DNA from: Nodularia sp. NIES-3585
Lineage (GTDB): Bacteria; Cyanobacteriota; Cyanobacteriia; Cyanobacteriales; Nostocaceae
Assembly (NCBI RefSeq): GCF_002218065.1
Contig: NZ_BDUB01000001.1
Span: 2,761,270 to 2,825,269 of the forward strand
Direction: 5' to 3'
DNA length: 64,000 nt
Below the pieces are notes generated by a model. That model was not told the DNA's origin. It searched no databases and worked only from the letters and a program-made list of their open reading frames with translations. Numbering within the stretch: position 1 is the stretch's first letter; each line of letters opens with the position of its first letter. Of this stretch, positions 62,045-64,000 are shown piece after piece. Made by a program: the position numbers and the translations under genes.

Positions 62045-64000
62045 ATGACTACAGATACTACATATAATATGGAATCCGCCTTTTTGTTGCCCGACTTGAT
62101 TGAAATCCAGCGGTCAAGTTTTCGCTGGTTTTTAGAAGAAGGGCTGATAGAAGAACTCAACTCCTTTAGTCCGATTACAGACTACACAGGCAAACTAGAA
62201 CTGCACTTTTTAGGCCATAACTACAAACTCAAAGAGCCAAAGTACAGCGTTGAGGAATCTAAACGGCGGGATAGTACCTATGCCGTGCAAATGTATGTTC
62301 CCACCCGCCTGTTGAACAAAGAAACCGGGGATATTAAAGAACAAGAAGTATTTATTGGGGATTTGCCCTTAATGACAGACCGCGGTACGTTTATTATTAA
62401 CGGAGCCGAGCGGGTAATTGTCAACCAGATAGTGCGATCGCCTGGAGTTTACTACAAATCAGAAATCGATAAAAACGGGCGGCGGACTTATTCAGCTAGC
62501 TTAATCCCTAACCGGGGAGCTTGGCTAAAATTTGAAACAGACCGTAACGATTTGGTGTGGGTACGCATCGACAAAACCCGTAAACTCTCAGCCCAGGTAC
62601 TATTAAAAGCCCTCGGCTTATCAGACAACGAAATATTTGATGCCCTGCGCCACCCTGAATATTTCCAAAAAACCATCGAAAAAGAAGGGCAATTTTCCGA
62701 AGAAGAAGCCCTGATGGAGTTGTACCGGAAATTACGTCCCGGTGAACCACCCACAGTATTAGGTGGACAACAGCTATTAGACTCCCGCTTCTTCGACCCT
62801 AAACGTTATGACCTTGGTCGCGTTGGTCGTTATAAACTCAACAAAAAATTACGACTGTCTGTTCCCGACACCATGCGCGTCTTAAGTCCTGGGGACATCT
62901 TAGCAGCAGTAGACTACCTGATTAACCTGGAATATGATATCGGTAATATCGACGACATTGACCACTTAGGCAATCGTCGAGTCAGAAGCGTCGGCGAACT
63001 CCTACAAAACCAAGTCAGAGTCGGATTAAACCGTCTAGAGCGGATTATTCGGGAACGGATGACCGTATCAGATGCCGAAGTTTTAACCCCAGCCTCCTTA
63101 GTCAACCCTAAACCATTGGTAGCAGCAATCAAAGAATTCTTTGGTTCTAGCCAATTAAGTCAGTTCATGGATCAAACAAATCCCCTAGCAGAACTGACCC
63201 ACAAACGCCGCCTCAGCGCCCTTGGCCCTGGTGGTTTAACTCGTGAACGGGCAGGATTTGCCGTCCGAGATATTCACCCTTCTCACTACGGCAGAATTTG
63301 CCCCATTGAAACACCAGAAGGACCAAACGCCGGTTTGATTGGTTCCTTAGCCACCCATGCGCGAGTCAACCTCTACGGATTTCTCGAAACCCCCTTTAGA
63401 CCAGTAGAAAATGGTCGGGTGCGATTTGACCTACCGCCTGTCTACATGACAGCCGACGAAGAAGACGACCTGCGGACTGCCACAGGTGACATTCCCGTAG
63501 ATGAGAATGGCTACATTAAGGGACCACAAGTGCCAGTCCGCTATCGCCAAGACTGGGCAACCACCACCCCCGAACAAGTGGATTACGTAGCTGTGTCCCC
63601 AGTGCAAATTGTGTCTGTAGCTACCAGCATGATTCCCTTTTTGGAACATGACGACGCTAACCGTGCGCTGATGGGTTCCAATATGCAACGGCAAGCAGTA
63701 CCCCTGCTCAAGCCAGAGCGTCCCCTGGTTGGTACTGGTTTAGAAGCCCAAGGCGCGAGAGACTCAGGAATGGTTGTGGTTTCCCGTACGGATGGCGATG
63801 TCACCTACGTAGATGCTACAGAAATTCGTGTTCGTCCTAAAGGCGGTAACTCAGAAATTAGGTATCGGCTGTCTAAATACCAAAGATCCAACCAAGACAC
63901 TTGTTTAAATCAAAAACCCCTCGTCCGCATTGGTGAGCGAGTTGTTGCTGGTCAAGTGCTAGCGGATGGTTCAGCCACTGAAGGTGGTGAATTAGCCTTG
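62045..64000 (+). CDS. rpoB: RNA polymerase beta subunit, 5' part (cut by window edge)
   Basis: The first 652 codons are present and still open at the window end. The start [26 protein letters not shown] leads to the protrusion and lobe domains. [23 protein letters not shown] and the rifampicin-region sequence [31 protein letters not shown] are clear, followed by [29 protein letters not shown]. The essential core subunit; rpoC1 and rpoC2 would be expected next. Confidence 0.98.
   Translation, partial: MTTDTTYNMESAFLLPDLIEIQRSSFRWFLEEGLIEELNSFSPITDYTGKLELHFLGHNYKLKEPKYSVEESKRRDSTYAVQMYVPTRLLNKETGDIKEQEVFIGDLPLMTDRGTFIINGAERVIVNQIVRSPGVYYKSEIDKNGRRTYSASLIPNRGAWLKFETDRNDLVWVRIDKTRKLSAQVLLKALGLSDNEIFDALRHPEYFQKTIEKEGQFSEEEALMELYRKLRPGEPPTVLGGQQLLDSRFFDPKRYDLGRVGRYKLNKKLRLSVPDTMRVLSPGDILAAVDYLINLEYDIGNIDDIDHLGNRRVRSVGELLQNQVRVGLNRLERIIRERMTVSDAEVLTPASLVNPKPLVAAIKEFFGSSQLSQFMDQTNPLAELTHKRRLSALGPGGLTRERAGFAVRDIHPSHYGRICPIETPEGPNAGLIGSLATHARVNLYGFLETPFRPVENGRVRFDLPPVYMTADEEDDLRTATGDIPVDENGYIKGPQVPVRYRQDWATTTPEQVDYVAVSPVQIVSVATSMIPFLEHDDANRALMGSNMQRQAVPLLKPERPLVGTGLEAQGARDSGMVVVSRTDGDVTYVDATEIRVRPKGGNSEIRYRLSKYQRSNQDTCLNQKPLVRIGERVVAGQVLADGSATEGGELAL

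Noticed and set aside
1-64000. tRNA, rRNA, riboswitch
   Set aside because: I looked in the intergenic regions for cloverleaf ends, GGTTCGAATCC-type T-arms and known riboswitch cores and found none that held up.

Overview
The window is chromosomal DNA of a filamentous, probably heterocyst-forming cyanobacterium (Nostoc/Anabaena/Nodularia type). This rests on the many GCGATCGC (HIP1) sites, the short tandem heptanucleotide repeats between genes (GGGGAGT-, TTAGTCA- and CTGCTCC-type), a CrtD carotenoid desaturase, a DUF92/VTE6-type phytyl-phosphate kinase, and the lineage-typical hypothetical proteins. The species cannot be fixed from the sequence alone.

Layout. 1-2.8 kb: a broken membrane sensor (AAA-like C-terminus, TM helix, ABC-type periplasmic ligand-binding domain), cut by a complete IS5-family element whose other end is fused to a DUF389 membrane protein. 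2.8-9.3 kb: ordinary genes (rsmE, a TPR protein, lipase, VOC protein, DUF92 kinase). 9.4-16.6 kb: a type I secretion-like cluster (PpiC-type isomerase, HetC/HlyB-like ABC transporter with cNMP-like and inactive C39-like domains, a subtilase, an HlyD adaptor). 16.7-20.6 kb: atypical SDR, xth, a truncated glycosyltransferase, a small zinc-ribbon protein, a zinc dehydrogenase.

20.6-51.7 kb is a defence-rich stretch interleaved with housekeeping genes (crtD, M16 peptidase, fructosamine kinase). It holds a Panacea-type toxin-antitoxin pair, an orphan antitoxin-like gene and a two-gene type II restriction-modification system. It also holds an operon of a fused nuclease-methyltransferase, an HsdS-like specificity subunit and a PIN protein, and three separate DUF433/DUF5615 antitoxin-toxin pairs. 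Last comes a complete subtype I-D CRISPR-Cas locus: WYL regulator, cas3', cas10d with an internal cas11d start, csc2, csc1, cas6, cas4, cas1, cas2, and an array of 18 identical 37-nt repeats with 17 spacers.

The most interesting arrangement is inside the I-D locus. Between cas3' and cas10d lie (i) two degenerate CRISPR half-repeats on the opposite strand, spaced like one repeat-spacer unit, (ii) a small protein with a QLxLF motif, (iii) a DUF433/DUF5615 pair closed by a strong hairpin, and (iv) a HepT/MntA toxin-antitoxin pair with intact RX4HXY and GSX10DXD motifs. The hepT stop overlaps the cas10d start by 8 bp, so toxin and effector translation should be coupled. An antisense gene and a 2-oxoglutarate/Fe(II)-oxygenase-like gene separate csc1 from cas6.

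51.9-64 kb returns to core functions (membrane-anchored helical-repeat protein, hslO, usp, hisD, rpsT, tatD and the 5' two thirds of rpoB), with one TnpB gene lacking the zinc-ribbon cysteines and one TnpB remnant. No rRNA or tRNA gene was recognised.
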